Notes: generated by a model from the letters alone, not told the origin. Shown: positions 35,420 through 47,165, counted from the first letter of the stretch. The stretch: DNA of 64,000 nucleotides from Bdellovibrio sp047344985 (GCF_047344985.1 NZ_CP178861.1:1054001-1118000); one strand, 5' to 3'. Program-made: numbers and translations.

Positions 35420-36577
35420 ATGAAGGTATTGTTGGCTTTATTGACAAGCTTAATGTTTTTGACTGCTTGCGAACTGCAACAGGATCCAATCAAAGGAGCT
35501 TCTGATCAGGTTCGCCAAGGTGTTCCTCCAACATCGAACAAGCCGGTGGCGGCAAAGCCTCTTCCTAAAGAAGCTTTGCAAATCGATGCTCCAACATTGG
35601 TGAATGGCCGCGTGGGTGCACCGGTTGAATTCAAAATTTTGGGTCGTGTGATGACTCCAGACGTAGGATTCAAAATCTCTATCGATAATTTGGCTGATTT
35701 CCCTGGTGCGACGTTTGACGACACAACAGGTGATTTCAAATGGACTCCTTCAAAGAAAGAAGTGGGCAGTTTCCCAAGCATGGAACTTCCTCTTCGTGTG
35801 ACTTTGGCAACAGAAGTGTCAGCAGCAAGCCCGACGATTTCTGTTGAGAAAAAAGTGATCTCTTTGATCATCCAAAACGCATACTCTAAGCCGATCGTCA
35901 ACACAGTGACAGGTCCGACGAGCGTGACAGTAGGTTCGACTTACGACTTTGATTTCACAATGGAAGACGTGGATGCATTGAATGAGACGGATGCCTCTAT
36001 TCAAGTAAGAGATTGCACAACAAGCTACTACAGCGATTCTATCGCTCACTTGGTTGAAGTAAGAAACGTGGCGGCGAACACAACGACTCCGAATAAATAC
36101 CAAGGAAAAGTAAGACTTGATTTGACGAAAGCAGGCCTTCTTTCTTCTGGAACATACTGCTTCGGTTTGCAGGCCGTTTCTAAGCACGGTGTGGTTTCTG
36201 ATCTTTATAAAAGAGAAATCACTATCGAAGCTAAGATGAAAAACACAAGAATGACGATGGAGACGGCTCCTGAAGTGAGAGTCGGCGAGAAGATCCAAAT
36301 CGGATTTGCGATCTATGACCCAACAGGAAACGGACAATTGACAATGAAGTCTCAAGACGACATTGCGACAATCCTTCCGGGCTCTTCTTTGACTTGCAAT
36401 CGTTCTTTCTCAACGAAATACCAACTTGATTGCAAAGGTTTGATCGATGCGACTTCAGCGACAGTGAAAGTTTACGAAGTGAACTTTGTTGTTGAGAACG
36501 CAGGTTCTAACTCTGTTCAAAAAGTGACAACTAACCACACTCTACGCATTAACGTTAAAGCGGCGGTGACTCCATGA
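35420..36577 (+). CDS. Lipoprotein with Ig/cadherin-like domains
   Basis: 385 residues. Lipobox LTAC near residue 17, then a proline-rich linker and beta-sandwich repeats: VNGRVGAPVEFKILGRVMTPD with FDDTTGDFKWTPSKKEVGS resembles bacterial Ig (cadherin-like, He_PIG) domains, and a later similar segment begins near MKNTRMTMETAPEVRVGEKI. It lies three bases after the previous stop and overlaps the next start. Predicted outer-membrane lipoprotein of the trans-envelope complex; binding partner unknown. Confidence 0.65.
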   Translation: MKVLLALLTSLMFLTACELQQDPIKGASDQVRQGVPPTSNKPVAAKPLPKEALQIDAPTLVNGRVGAPVEFKILGRVMTPDVGFKISIDNLADFPGATFDDTTGDFKWTPSKKEVGSFPSMELPLRVTLATEVSAASPTISVEKKVISLIIQNAYSKPIVNTVTGPTSVTVGSTYDFDFTMEDVDALNETDASIQVRDCTTSYYSDSIAHLVEVRNVAANTTTPNKYQGKVRLDLTKAGLLSSGTYCFGLQAVSKHGVVSDLYKREITIEAKMKNTRMTMETAPEVRVGEKIQIGFAIYDPTGNGQLTMKSQDDIATILPGSSLTCNRSFSTKYQLDCKGLIDATSATVKVYEVNFVVENAGSNSVQKVTTNHTLRINVKAAVTP

Positions 36578-37281
36578 TGAAATCTCTTTTAATCCTAGCT
36601 CTTTTTGCATCTTCAACAGCTTTCGCTCAAGTTGAGCAAGAGTTGGACTCTTTCGGTGGTAACGAAGCGCTTTACATGAAAGCCAAAGCGTTGAATCCGG
36701 AAGTTGAAAGCGACGTTGTTCAAAACCGTTTCTCTCAAAGAACAAACCGTTTTGAATTGGCTCCTGAATTTTCCGGCGTTTTCGGCGGTGATGCTTACAA
36801 CCGTACAACAAACGCAGGTATCAACGTTCATTACCACATCAATCCAAGCTGGAGCGTGGGGGTGAAGTACAACTACGCGTTCAACAACCTGACTCCGGAA
36901 GGTCAGTCCATGGTGGACAAGGCTTCTAAAGCGGCGGCTGAGAATCCGAAAGATCCAAATTATCTTTTCCCACAAGTGATCTATCCAAAGTCTGAAACTT
37001 TGGCTTTGGTGAACTGGTATCCAGTGGTTGGTAAGTTGAGCTTCGGTAAATTGGGTGTGGCTCACTTCGACACTTACTTGCTTGCGGGTTATGGAAACAT
37101 CGAGCTTTCTAATAACACGACTTCAGAAGCGACTTTGGGTGTGGGCATGGGATTCTGGATCAATAAGAATCTAACGACTCGCCTTGAGTACCGTGCGCAA
37201 CAATACAAAGCGGAATACTACGATAAAACACAAGACATGCTGACAGGCGTGGGCTCTGTACAAATGGGTTGGATGTTATGA
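36574..37281 (+). CDS. Outer-membrane beta-barrel protein (myxobacterial-type OMP)
   Basis: 235 residues. Signal peptide MMKSLLILALFASSTAFAQ, a short helical N-region, then amphipathic strands alternating aromatic and polar residues (INVHYHINPSWSVGVKYNYAF; TLGVGMGFWINKNLTTRLEYRAQQY), ending in an aromatic-containing last strand QMGWML. The layout matches the outer-membrane beta-barrel family found in Myxococcales and Bdellovibrio gliding-type clusters (GltA/GltB/GltH-like). Coupled on both sides by ATGA overlaps, so likely the outer-membrane part of the complex. Confidence 0.73.
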   Translation: MMKSLLILALFASSTAFAQVEQELDSFGGNEALYMKAKALNPEVESDVVQNRFSQRTNRFELAPEFSGVFGGDAYNRTTNAGINVHYHINPSWSVGVKYNYAFNNLTPEGQSMVDKASKAAAENPKDPNYLFPQVIYPKSETLALVNWYPVVGKLSFGKLGVAHFDTYLLAGYGNIELSNNTTSEATLGVGMGFWINKNLTTRLEYRAQQYKAEYYDKTQDMLTGVGSVQMGWML

Positions 37282-38867
37282 TGTTAGTTAAATCATTAAC
37301 AGTAGCTTCTTTGCTTTTAGGAACTCACGGGGTGGCTTTTGCGGAAGACGACCTCATGAGCATCCTTGAAGGTAAAACAAGCCAAGCAGCAGCACAATTC
37401 GTTGAAAGCGAAGAAGTGGCAAAGCTTAAAAAAGCGGTGAACCCTTCTTCGGCTGAACAAAATATTTTCTTCCAATTCTTGGTCGAGAAAAACTATGAAA
37501 AGGCGATGTTCCAATGGAGCACGGCTTTCAATGGTTCAGCTTTCCAAGCAACGGAAACAGGCAAAGCTCTTGAAGCTTTCTTGAATTTCAAAAATGGTTT
37601 GAAACTCACAGGCGTTGAAAGTCTTTTGGCGATCCAAAATCCACAAAAGATTGATGCGACAGTGATCAGCCTTTGGAAAGAAAACTTGAACGACAAAGAC
37701 CCTGTATGGGGTATGGCGCAAGTCACTTGGAATCCTTACTGGACAACAGTGTTCGGAACGGGTGCTGAGATGGCCGTGGTTTTGCAAAAAAGCTACGTGA
37801 CTGAAGACATCGCTGCTTTGACAGAACTTATCAAGAAGACTCCGGTTGATTCGGTAGAACGCAATATCTTGCAATGGCAATTGGTTTTGAACCTCGGTAT
37901 CCGTGGTGATGCTGGTAAAGCCGCGCAAGTTCTTGCGCACTTGATGAAAGCAAAAAACAATCCGATCGACAAAGACCTTATGACAATCACAGCGGGTCGT
38001 TTGTTGTATCAAAACGGATTCTTGGATGCTTCGTTGAAATACTACGAAAAGATTTCTAAGAAATCAGACTACTGGTTCCAGGCACAAGAAGAGATGGCTT
38101 GGGCTTACATGAGAAAAGGTGAGCCGCAAAACGCGATGGCAATCACAAAGACTCTGACTTACCCGCACTTTAAAGGTTGGGTGGGAATTGAATCTTATCT
38201 TTTGGGCTCTTTCAGCAGCTTGAAAGTTTGTGACTACCCAGGTGTTTTGACAACGATGAAGTCCATCAAAACTCAATTTGGTGAGCACTTAGTGGCTCTT
38301 GAAAAATTGAGCACAGATCCTCACCAACCGGCAGTTGCTAACTTGATGAAGGCTTTGTCTGAAGGACCTGTCAGCACAGCGAAGTTGGGTAAAGACGCGC
38401 ATCAGTTGCCAACAGTGGCTTCTAAAGATGAAGTTTTGTCTTTGCTAGTAAAAAGACACCAATACTTGATGAAAGAGTCTGAGATTGCGGAACAGCTTTA
38501 CACTCGCTCTTTGACGTTTGGAAACTTGCAAGGTCAGTACGAAACTTTGAAAAACCAAGTGCAAACTCGCGCTCAGATGACTCAAGGTGCGGGCTACCAA
38601 CGTGTTCAAGAATTGGCGAAAGCGGAACTTGAAGATTCAAAACAGGTTATGCAACGTCTAAGAATTGTTGAAGTGGAGATGATCCAACAAGTGGACTCAG
38701 CTTCTAAATTCCTGAAGCATGCGAATGCTTCTGAAGCGAAAATGGGTTCAACAGGTTCGGGCGCTAAATTTGCGATGAATTTCTCTAACGACAAAGAAAT
38801 TTGGTTCGATGAACTTTCAAATTTCAAAGTCGATGTTAAAAAAGGTTGCTCGAAAGGGAAGGAGTAA
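37278..38867 (+). CDS. Periplasmic helical-repeat protein of the Glt-like cluster
   Basis: 529 residues from ATG 37278, which overlaps the previous stop as ATGA; an upstream TTG is less likely. Signal peptide ending GVAFAED. Helical throughout, with TPR-like pairs such as LLYQNGFLDASLKYYEKISKK and AQEEMAWAYMRKGEPQNAMAI. The last 90 residues look coiled-coil. Second TPR-type protein of the cluster (GltE-like by position). The final bases before the next gene contain its AAGGAG ribosome site. Confidence 0.68.
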   Translation: MMLVKSLTVASLLLGTHGVAFAEDDLMSILEGKTSQAAAQFVESEEVAKLKKAVNPSSAEQNIFFQFLVEKNYEKAMFQWSTAFNGSAFQATETGKALEAFLNFKNGLKLTGVESLLAIQNPQKIDATVISLWKENLNDKDPVWGMAQVTWNPYWTTVFGTGAEMAVVLQKSYVTEDIAALTELIKKTPVDSVERNILQWQLVLNLGIRGDAGKAAQVLAHLMKAKNNPIDKDLMTITAGRLLYQNGFLDASLKYYEKISKKSDYWFQAQEEMAWAYMRKGEPQNAMAITKTLTYPHFKGWVGIESYLLGSFSSLKVCDYPGVLTTMKSIKTQFGEHLVALEKLSTDPHQPAVANLMKALSEGPVSTAKLGKDAHQLPTVASKDEVLSLLVKRHQYLMKESEIAEQLYTRSLTFGNLQGQYETLKNQVQTRAQMTQGAGYQRVQELAKAELEDSKQVMQRLRIVEVEMIQQVDSASKFLKHANASEAKMGSTGSGAKFAMNFSNDKEIWFDELSNFKVDVKKGCSKGKE

Positions 38868-38869
38868 GA

Positions 38870-39886
38870 ATGAAGAACTTTACTAAAGCTCTTTCACTTG
38901 TTCTTGCTTTGTCAGTTGTGGGTTGCGGAATTGAATCCAGCAAAAACTTGTTGGTGCCAAAATCTGTGATTCCTAAAGAAGAGTTCTCCGAAAAACCAAA
39001 GGACTTTGAAGCTTTCAATCCAAAAGTAGACATTCTTTTCGTGATCGATAGCTCGGGAAGTATGGATTCCGCTCAGCAAAACTTGAGCCGCAATGCCTTC
39101 CAATTTGCCGATGCTATTTCAAAAGTATCTTTGCTTGATTACCATATCGGTGTTTTGACAACGGATATGAACGATTGCCGTGACAATTGCGGAAAGCTTC
39201 AGGGCTTCCCAGCGTTCTTGCAAAAATCCACTCCGGATTTCGTGGGACTTTTGTCACGCAGAATGCAAGTGGGCACTGACGGAAGCGCTTCAGAAGAAAT
39301 GTTTGGTCCGGTTGTCGCAGCTTTAAGCTCGCCGCTAGACACAACAACGAATGCGGGCTTCTACCGCCAAGATGCGTTCTTGGCTGTGATCTTCATCACA
39401 GACGCGAAAGATCAATCGAGATATTCTCCGCAAGAACTTCTTCAGTTCTTGAGAAGCAAAAAGGTCGATCCAAACCGCGTTTTGGCTTACGGTGTGATCC
39501 GCACTTTGGCTGAAGAAAAATCATGCGAGTCTTCAGAAGACTTGGACAGCAAGCTTGAAGATTTCTTGGCGTCTGTTGCGAACGGTGACAGAACTCAGAA
39601 AAACATCCTCAGCCTTTGCGCTCCGGACTACGGTATGAAGTTGGCGGAATTCGCGAAAGACATCGTGAAAAGAACTGCGGGCTCTGTGAAATTGACTCGT
39701 GTTCCGAACGCAAAAACAATCAAGGTGTCTTACGGAACTCAAGTGATTCCGAACGATCCGGTAAAAGGATGGGTTTACCAACCTTCGACAAATTCAATCC
39801 TTCTTGCAGAAGGTATTGAGTGGGTGGATCAAGGACCGAATGTGGGCTTGAGCATCGACTTCGAAGTGATCGATGTAAAAGACTAA
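38870..39886 (+). CDS. VWA-domain lipoprotein closing the Glt-like cluster
   Basis: 338 residues from ATG 38870 with AAGGAG eight bases upstream. Lipobox VVGC, then VDILFVIDSSGSMDSAQQNL, a perfect MIDAS DxSxS metal site of a von Willebrand factor A domain, followed by AVIFITDAKDQS. Conserved Cys pairs (DCRDNC) and a C-terminal beta domain follow. VWA proteins mediate metal-dependent adhesion or assembly. No such protein is a standard Myxococcus Glt component as far as I recall, so its position as last gene is worth noting. Confidence 0.76.
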   Translation: MKNFTKALSLVLALSVVGCGIESSKNLLVPKSVIPKEEFSEKPKDFEAFNPKVDILFVIDSSGSMDSAQQNLSRNAFQFADAISKVSLLDYHIGVLTTDMNDCRDNCGKLQGFPAFLQKSTPDFVGLLSRRMQVGTDGSASEEMFGPVVAALSSPLDTTTNAGFYRQDAFLAVIFITDAKDQSRYSPQELLQFLRSKKVDPNRVLAYGVIRTLAEEKSCESSEDLDSKLEDFLASVANGDRTQKNILSLCAPDYGMKLAEFAKDIVKRTAGSVKLTRVPNAKTIKVSYGTQVIPNDPVKGWVYQPSTNSILLAEGIEWVDQGPNVGLSIDFEVIDVKD

Positions 39887-39907
39887 AAAGTTTTAAAGAT
39901 AAAAACA

Positions 39908-39941
39908 AAAAGGCTTCAAGGAAACTTGAAGCCTTTTTTAT
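39908..39941 (+). terminator. Intrinsic terminator at the end of the Glt-like cluster
   Basis: Perfect 10-bp stem AGGCTTCAAG (39911-39920) / CTTGAAGCCT (39925-39934) with a GAAA loop and a T-run. The A-run on the left would also serve the convergent small gene at 39960. Confidence 0.92.
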
Positions 39942-39959
39942 TTTCAGAGTTCACAGAAA

Positions 39960-40274
39960 TTAGTAAAGATAGATGCTTTCAGGTCCATCGTTCACGCTGC
40001 GGTAAACGATCCCAGAAACAGTGTCGCCGACTTTCACTCCACAAGAAGTGATCACGCCAAAAGAACTCACTTCGTCGATATCCAAAGGACAGGCGTAAGA
40101 AGGGTTCAACATCCAGTTACCAGTCCACGCAAGTTTCACGCGGCATTGACCGTTTTCCAAAGCTTCCACAGAGCGAGCTTGAGCGATCATTTGCGCTTCC
40201 AGATTATTGCAAGCTTGATAAGCAAATGCTGAATTTGTAGTCAAAAGAGCCAAAACAAATGCGATCTTTTTCAT
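39960..40274 (-). CDS. Small secreted protein with two disulfide-type Cys pairs
   Basis: 104 residues, signal peptide MKKIAFVLALLTTNSAFA. The mature chain has Cys in YQACNNLE, GQCRVK, SYACPLD and TSCGVKVG. A compact beta-rich secreted domain is likely. No family recognised. The 283 bp between it and ppdK hold no gene; they must contain both divergent promoters, which I could not place with confidence. Confidence 0.6.
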   Translation of the reverse strand: MKKIAFVLALLTTNSAFAYQACNNLEAQMIAQARSVEALENGQCRVKLAWTGNWMLNPSYACPLDIDEVSSFGVITSCGVKVGDTVSGIVYRSVNDGPESIYLY

Positions 40275-40557
40275 GGATTTATCTCCTGTTTATTCTCGAT
40301 GCGCCCTTGTAGCACAGGATTTGGGCGGAGTTCTTTAAGAATTGGTCAGTATTGTGAAAACATAAAAATTCTCTAAGTACGCAGAAAATAAAGTGTTTTT
40401 CAGCTCCTCGAAAATGGAAACTATTTCGAGCAGAGGCTCTAATAACTCATTGCAAAGGCATTTAAAATAGTCATTGATATTAAGCACTTAGCAGTGTTTT
40501 ATGGGGAGGACTACGAAAATAGTTAGACGACCTTTTTACTCTTCTGGAGGGAGACTT

Positions 40558-43272
<2,715 letters not shown>

Positions 43273-43295
43273 GTCGAAAATACCAAGACAATTTG

Positions 43296-43332
43296 AAAAA
43301 GCCACATCGCTAAACCGATGTGGCTTTTTTTA
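43296..43332 (+). terminator. Intrinsic terminator of ppdK
   Basis: GCCACATCG (43301-43309) / CGATGTGGC (43316-43324), a 9-bp perfect stem with a 6-nt loop, followed by seven T. Confidence 0.93.
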
Positions 43333-43436
43333 TTATTAAATCTTGAGTCTCGTTGGATCAAAGGAGGGAATGTTCTCTATGAGAGAGCGCTCTTTGTTGA
43401 GACATCAAAGGTAACCTCAATAATCTTTTTAAAACA

Positions 43437-43447
43437 GCCGATATAAT
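43437..43447 (+). promoter_or_regulatory. Promoter -10 region abutting the RCC1 gene start
   Basis: GCCGATAT (43437-43444) overlaps a perfect TATAAT (43442-43447). The first resembles the -10 of sigma28 (FliA) promoters, the second that of sigma70. The ATG is at 43454, so initiation from either would leave little or no 5' leader. Confidence 0.5.
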
Positions 43448-43453
43448 ACCCAC

Positions 43454-46078
43454 ATGAAAATCACTTACTTCGGTACTTTCTTGCTTAGTGTTTTATTGGT
43501 TTGTCCGGGCTGTTTTGTTGACGTTCACTTAGAGAATCAGCTGGCCGGAGAACTAGGTAAATTCGTAATTATATCTCGCTCTGAGACAACATCTGCTGCA
43601 AACAAAATTCCATATGTTGAATTCGAAGTAAATTTTTCGGAGGACATAAAGAGAAACACTCTCGAAGCGGGCGATTTTGAGAATATCAATGCGGGCACTC
43701 CGGTCGTCTGGGATCTTGAGGAGACCGCGGAATCAAAAAAATTCATACTCAAAGGATATGCCCATGGGGAAGTGGGGGAGTTAAAGCCTCGATTGCGGGA
43801 AAACTCCTTTGAGTGGAATGACGGAGTTATCAACGAAATTGCTTACTCGGGAGATGTGGCACAAGTTTCTGCAACATATGATTCCAATAAAGTGGCTTTG
43901 GGGTACGTTCATGGCTGTCGAGTTGATTCGCTTGGCGACGTCTATTGTTGGGGGGAAAACTACAGTGGTGCAGCAGGACCGATACCTGCGGGCTTTAATG
44001 TGTTTCGCCCACAAAGAATAACCACAAGTTCTATTACTGGAAGTAAAAAATTTTTGGACATATCGGCAACGGAAGAAAGTATTACTATCGGAAGAACTGC
44101 TGATAGAAAAATCTATCAATGGGGTTCTGATTTCTCCAGCGCAGGTTTTCCAGCAAGCCAGGCGGACGTCCCAGTGGAGTTAGATCTTTCGGCTCTTGAT
44201 GCCGGTGAATTTCCGATCAGTCACGACGTCGGTTCTTGGAACACAAATCTATGTATTACCACCAATCTCGGAAGGGTCCTTTGTTCGGGCAGAAATGTCT
44301 ACGGTGAAATTGGCGATGGAACCAATACGGATGCGGCTTCTCCGACACTCATTAAGGTGGATCATATTTCACCGTCTCCTTATTTTGTACAAGCGAATAT
44401 CGGTGATGGTGTTGCCTGTGCTTTGACTCGAGAAGGTAAGGCTTACTGTTGGGGAAGGTTTGGAAATGTTACTGACGACGTGACTGCGGCGCCATCTAAC
44501 ATTCCTGTTGCTGTAAATACTTCGAACTTATTGCCTGAAGAGCGTTTTACCAGTCTGCATGTGGGGGCGGGAAAGACAGTTTGTGGCTTGACGACAAAGG
44601 GACGTATTTTGTGTTGGGGGGAAAACGACGGCGGAGAAATGGGAAATGGAACCACAAATATCAGTTATAACCCGACGCCCATGGACCTATCTGGATTGCC
44701 ATCAGATGAACATCCTGTGCTTGTGCAGAGCCATTATTACCGGTCCTGTTTCACTACAAATAAATACAATCTTTATTGTGTCGGGAGCAATTGGGATGGT
44801 TCGTTGGGGGTTGGAAATGAGACCGACAGCTTGACTCCGATGAAAGTGGATTTTTCCGAATACGGCGCGCAGCAGATTGTAGCGATGAATGGGCACGAGG
44901 AAACCATGTGCGCCATCACAGCCAATGATGAGACATTTTGCTGGGGGGGATCGTATTACGGGCTCATTGGAACCTTCGACAATGGAGCGCTGAATGAAAT
45001 CAACACCAGTGATCTTGCATTCGGAGTTTACTTTACCCAAGTCTCCGAAAGTTACGACCATGCATGCGCCATCGACAACTTTAAGAAATTGTATTGCTGG
45101 GGAGGGAATGCCAAAGGAGCCTTAGGCACGGGCGATAAGATACACCGAGAAAAACCCGTTCTTGTGAATACAACAACTATCGCGGGTTCGACGAATTTCA
45201 TATCGGTTGTTGTTGGCGGAGGTATGACTTGCGCGGTAGCAGAAGACAATGAAGCCTATTGTTGGGGGAGTGGTTTTCTAGGAAATGGGCCTGCCGGTCA
45301 AAGCGATCTTCCAGTGCAAGTTAGTAAAACTAATCTTCCTGGAGGCGTTGGTTTTAAAAAGATCGCCGTATCTTCTTCGGGGCCGGGAACATTCATGGCG
45401 CTGGGAACTGATAACCAACTGTACTGTTGGGGAAGTCCGTTTTCCTATTTTTGTAACAGCGGAAGCAATGAGGAGATTCCGATTTTAAAAAGTTCTTCGG
45501 CTTTCTTAGATATTGATGCAATAGGAAGTCAGATTGTGGCTATTCAAAACGATTTTAGTATCCAATATTCCGGGGTGTTTCCCGAGCCGAGTAATGGCTA
45601 TGTTAATTCGAGTTTGCAAACAGCCAGCTCTTCATTTGCGCATTCTGGTACGTTGACATCTATTCAGGCAGGCGGGTGTGTTTTAGACTCTGCCGGGGCG
45701 CTTGGATGTTGGGGGGCGGGAGGTGTGGCATCATCTACGATTTCCAACTTTTCTTTGAGTTCTCTTTCAGGATCACAGATCGTATCGCAACACCGAGCGG
45801 ATTCAAATACGTGGTTCTTAGGATGCGCGATCATGGCCGATTCTAAGGTGGCTTGTTGGGGTAATGCAAAAGAGGGGTTTAATGGGGTCAGTGGCGGTGT
45901 GATTGGGCCGACATATGTTGATACATCCTCCGTGGTTGGGGGCTTTACTCCGACGACCCTTGAGGTGCGAAGTAATGTGTTAATAGCAACTCAGCAAGGA
46001 AAGCTTTATTGTATGGGAAGTTGCAATTTTGGCGTTCCTCAATATAAGCCTAAAAAAATTCTGTCTCCGGCTCAGTGA
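43454..46078 (+). CDS. RCC1-repeat (beta-propeller) lipoprotein
   Basis: 874 residues, lipobox CPGC. An N-terminal Ig-like domain (about 40-130) precedes roughly 13 RCC1-type repeats whose strands read YCWGxNxxGxLGxG (for example ILCWGENDGGEMGNGT and LYCWGGNAKGALGTGD). Most repeats carry two Cys (one in xxxHxCxV and one in CWG), suggesting disulfide-locked blades suited to the cell surface. RCC1-like propellers bind proteins; the partner is unknown. No ribosome site precedes the ATG and a -10 box lies six bases upstream, so the mRNA may be leaderless. It overlaps an HNH fragment at its 3' end. Confidence 0.8.
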   Translation: MKITYFGTFLLSVLLVCPGCFVDVHLENQLAGELGKFVIISRSETTSAANKIPYVEFEVNFSEDIKRNTLEAGDFENINAGTPVVWDLEETAESKKFILKGYAHGEVGELKPRLRENSFEWNDGVINEIAYSGDVAQVSATYDSNKVALGYVHGCRVDSLGDVYCWGENYSGAAGPIPAGFNVFRPQRITTSSITGSKKFLDISATEESITIGRTADRKIYQWGSDFSSAGFPASQADVPVELDLSALDAGEFPISHDVGSWNTNLCITTNLGRVLCSGRNVYGEIGDGTNTDAASPTLIKVDHISPSPYFVQANIGDGVACALTREGKAYCWGRFGNVTDDVTAAPSNIPVAVNTSNLLPEERFTSLHVGAGKTVCGLTTKGRILCWGENDGGEMGNGTTNISYNPTPMDLSGLPSDEHPVLVQSHYYRSCFTTNKYNLYCVGSNWDGSLGVGNETDSLTPMKVDFSEYGAQQIVAMNGHEETMCAITANDETFCWGGSYYGLIGTFDNGALNEINTSDLAFGVYFTQVSESYDHACAIDNFKKLYCWGGNAKGALGTGDKIHREKPVLVNTTTIAGSTNFISVVVGGGMTCAVAEDNEAYCWGSGFLGNGPAGQSDLPVQVSKTNLPGGVGFKKIAVSSSGPGTFMALGTDNQLYCWGSPFSYFCNSGSNEEIPILKSSSAFLDIDAIGSQIVAIQNDFSIQYSGVFPEPSNGYVNSSLQTASSSFAHSGTLTSIQAGGCVLDSAGALGCWGAGGVASSTISNFSLSSLSGSQIVSQHRADSNTWFLGCAIMADSKVACWGNAKEGFNGVSGGVIGPTYVDTSSVVGGFTPTTLEVRSNVLIATQQGKLYCMGSCNFGVPQYKPKKILSPAQ

Positions 46079-46304
46079 ATCGCGGCTTTTTTCTGGCAAT
46101 CCCTAAATGAGTGGCCGCGAGTTGATTGTGGGTTCGACACAGAACCCTCAAGTTTTCGGGTTGATTTGATCCACCTAATGCCAGCGGATGTACGTGGTCT
46201 ACTTGCAGTTGAAAGGTAGAACTACATTTTGTCCCAGACGTCTGATCAATATATTCATCAATACCAGTGATGCACCTGTATTGACGACGGTCTCCGCAAA
46301 ACAT
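46050..46304 (-). pseudogene. Truncated HNH endonuclease fragment
   Basis: 84 codons on the minus strand. The C-terminal part STFQLQVDHVHPLALGGSNQ, then ENLRVLCRTHNQLAA, is a clear HNH nuclease core (His in VDHVHP, Asn in PENLR, His in CRTHN). The N-terminal part that normally carries the rest of the protein is missing; upstream sequence reads as unrelated or frame-shifted. The 3' end overlaps the RCC1 gene by 29 bp. Likely a decayed remnant, perhaps of a mobile or regulatory gene. Confidence 0.6.
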
Positions 46305-46415
46305 CCCGAAAATTCTACTTCATAAAATACGTCACCAAAATCGCAAACACCATCTATTGCATAAGACATCTCCTTGACCTCAAACATAAGCCTTTCGGCC
46401 TCAAGACAGTGTAAA

Positions 46416-46445
46416 TTGACGACAACGCCAAATAAAAAAGATATA
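46416..46445 (+). promoter_or_regulatory. Putative promoter of the LysE/ArgO exporter
   Basis: TTGACG (46416-46421), 18-bp spacer, GATATA (46440-46445). The ATG follows at 46454, so the leader would be very short. Confidence 0.4.
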
Positions 46446-46453
46446 AAGAACTT

Positions 46454-47083
46454 ATGAGTTCCTATTTTCTTCAAGGCTTCTTACTTCAGGGCAGTTTGAT
46501 CTTCGCGCTCGGCGCACAGAATATTTTTGTTCTTGAGTCGGGCTTGCGCAAAAACAATCCGGCTCTGGTGGCTCTTGTGTGCACGCTCTGTGATTTGTTT
46601 TTAATTCTCTTAGGCGTTGTCGGAGCAGCGAGTGTCTTTATTCACTTTCCCATTATCAAAGTGATTTTCGGAGTCCTCGGTGTTTTGTTTCTCCTTTACT
46701 ACGGAGTTCAAAAAATCCGCGAAGACGTCGTGACGTTGCCTCTAGCGACTCGCGCTCACAGGGGAGCGGCCAACAAGATCGTTATGCTTCAGGCGCTCGC
46801 GTTCAGCCTTTTAAATCCGCACGTTTATTTAGACACTGTTGTTCTGATTGGCGGAGTCTCAGCGAAATTTCCTGAACTCACCGCAAGACTTGTCTTCGCA
46901 GCCGGAGCTTCGACGTTTTCGGCGATCTGGTTCTTCGGACTGGGGCTGGGCGCGACGAAGATGAGACCACTTTTGCAATCGGCCCAACGTCTCCGTCGAG
47001 TCATGGTTGTCGCAGGAATTATTCTCATCCTCATTGGCTTGCAGCTCGCGCGGGAAGTGTGGACTTGGGGCCTTGCCCTTTAA
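46454..47083 (+). CDS. LysE/ArgO-family amino acid exporter
   Basis: 209 residues, six predicted transmembrane helices. The N-terminus GFLLQGSLIFALGAQNIFVLESGLRKN and the mid-motif LNPHVYLDTVVLIGG are characteristic of the LysE superfamily branch containing ArgO, which exports arginine or lysine from the cytoplasm. No LysR-type regulator (argP/lysG) lies adjacent. For a bacterium digesting prey protein, disposal of excess basic amino acids is a reasonable role, inferred only. Confidence 0.88.
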   Translation: MSSYFLQGFLLQGSLIFALGAQNIFVLESGLRKNNPALVALVCTLCDLFLILLGVVGAASVFIHFPIIKVIFGVLGVLFLLYYGVQKIREDVVTLPLATRAHRGAANKIVMLQALAFSLLNPHVYLDTVVLIGGVSAKFPELTARLVFAAGASTFSAIWFFGLGLGATKMRPLLQSAQRLRRVMVVAGIILILIGLQLAREVWTWGLAL

Positions 47084-47165
47084 CACATTACTTAAATGCG
47101 AATATAAATAAATCCATTCCTTTCTTATTCTGAAGCCAAGTACGAAAGCAGAAAAAGAGGCAGTT

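Noticed and set aside
43437..43444. Firm sigma28 promoter call
   Set aside because: The -10-like GCCGATAT is good, but the matching TAAA at the -35 spacing is not; an overlapping TATAAT explains the site equally well.
46199..46474. 91-codon minus-strand frame upstream of the HNH remnant
   Set aside because: No recognisable domain, overlaps the exporter start and promoter; not convincing as the missing N-terminus.
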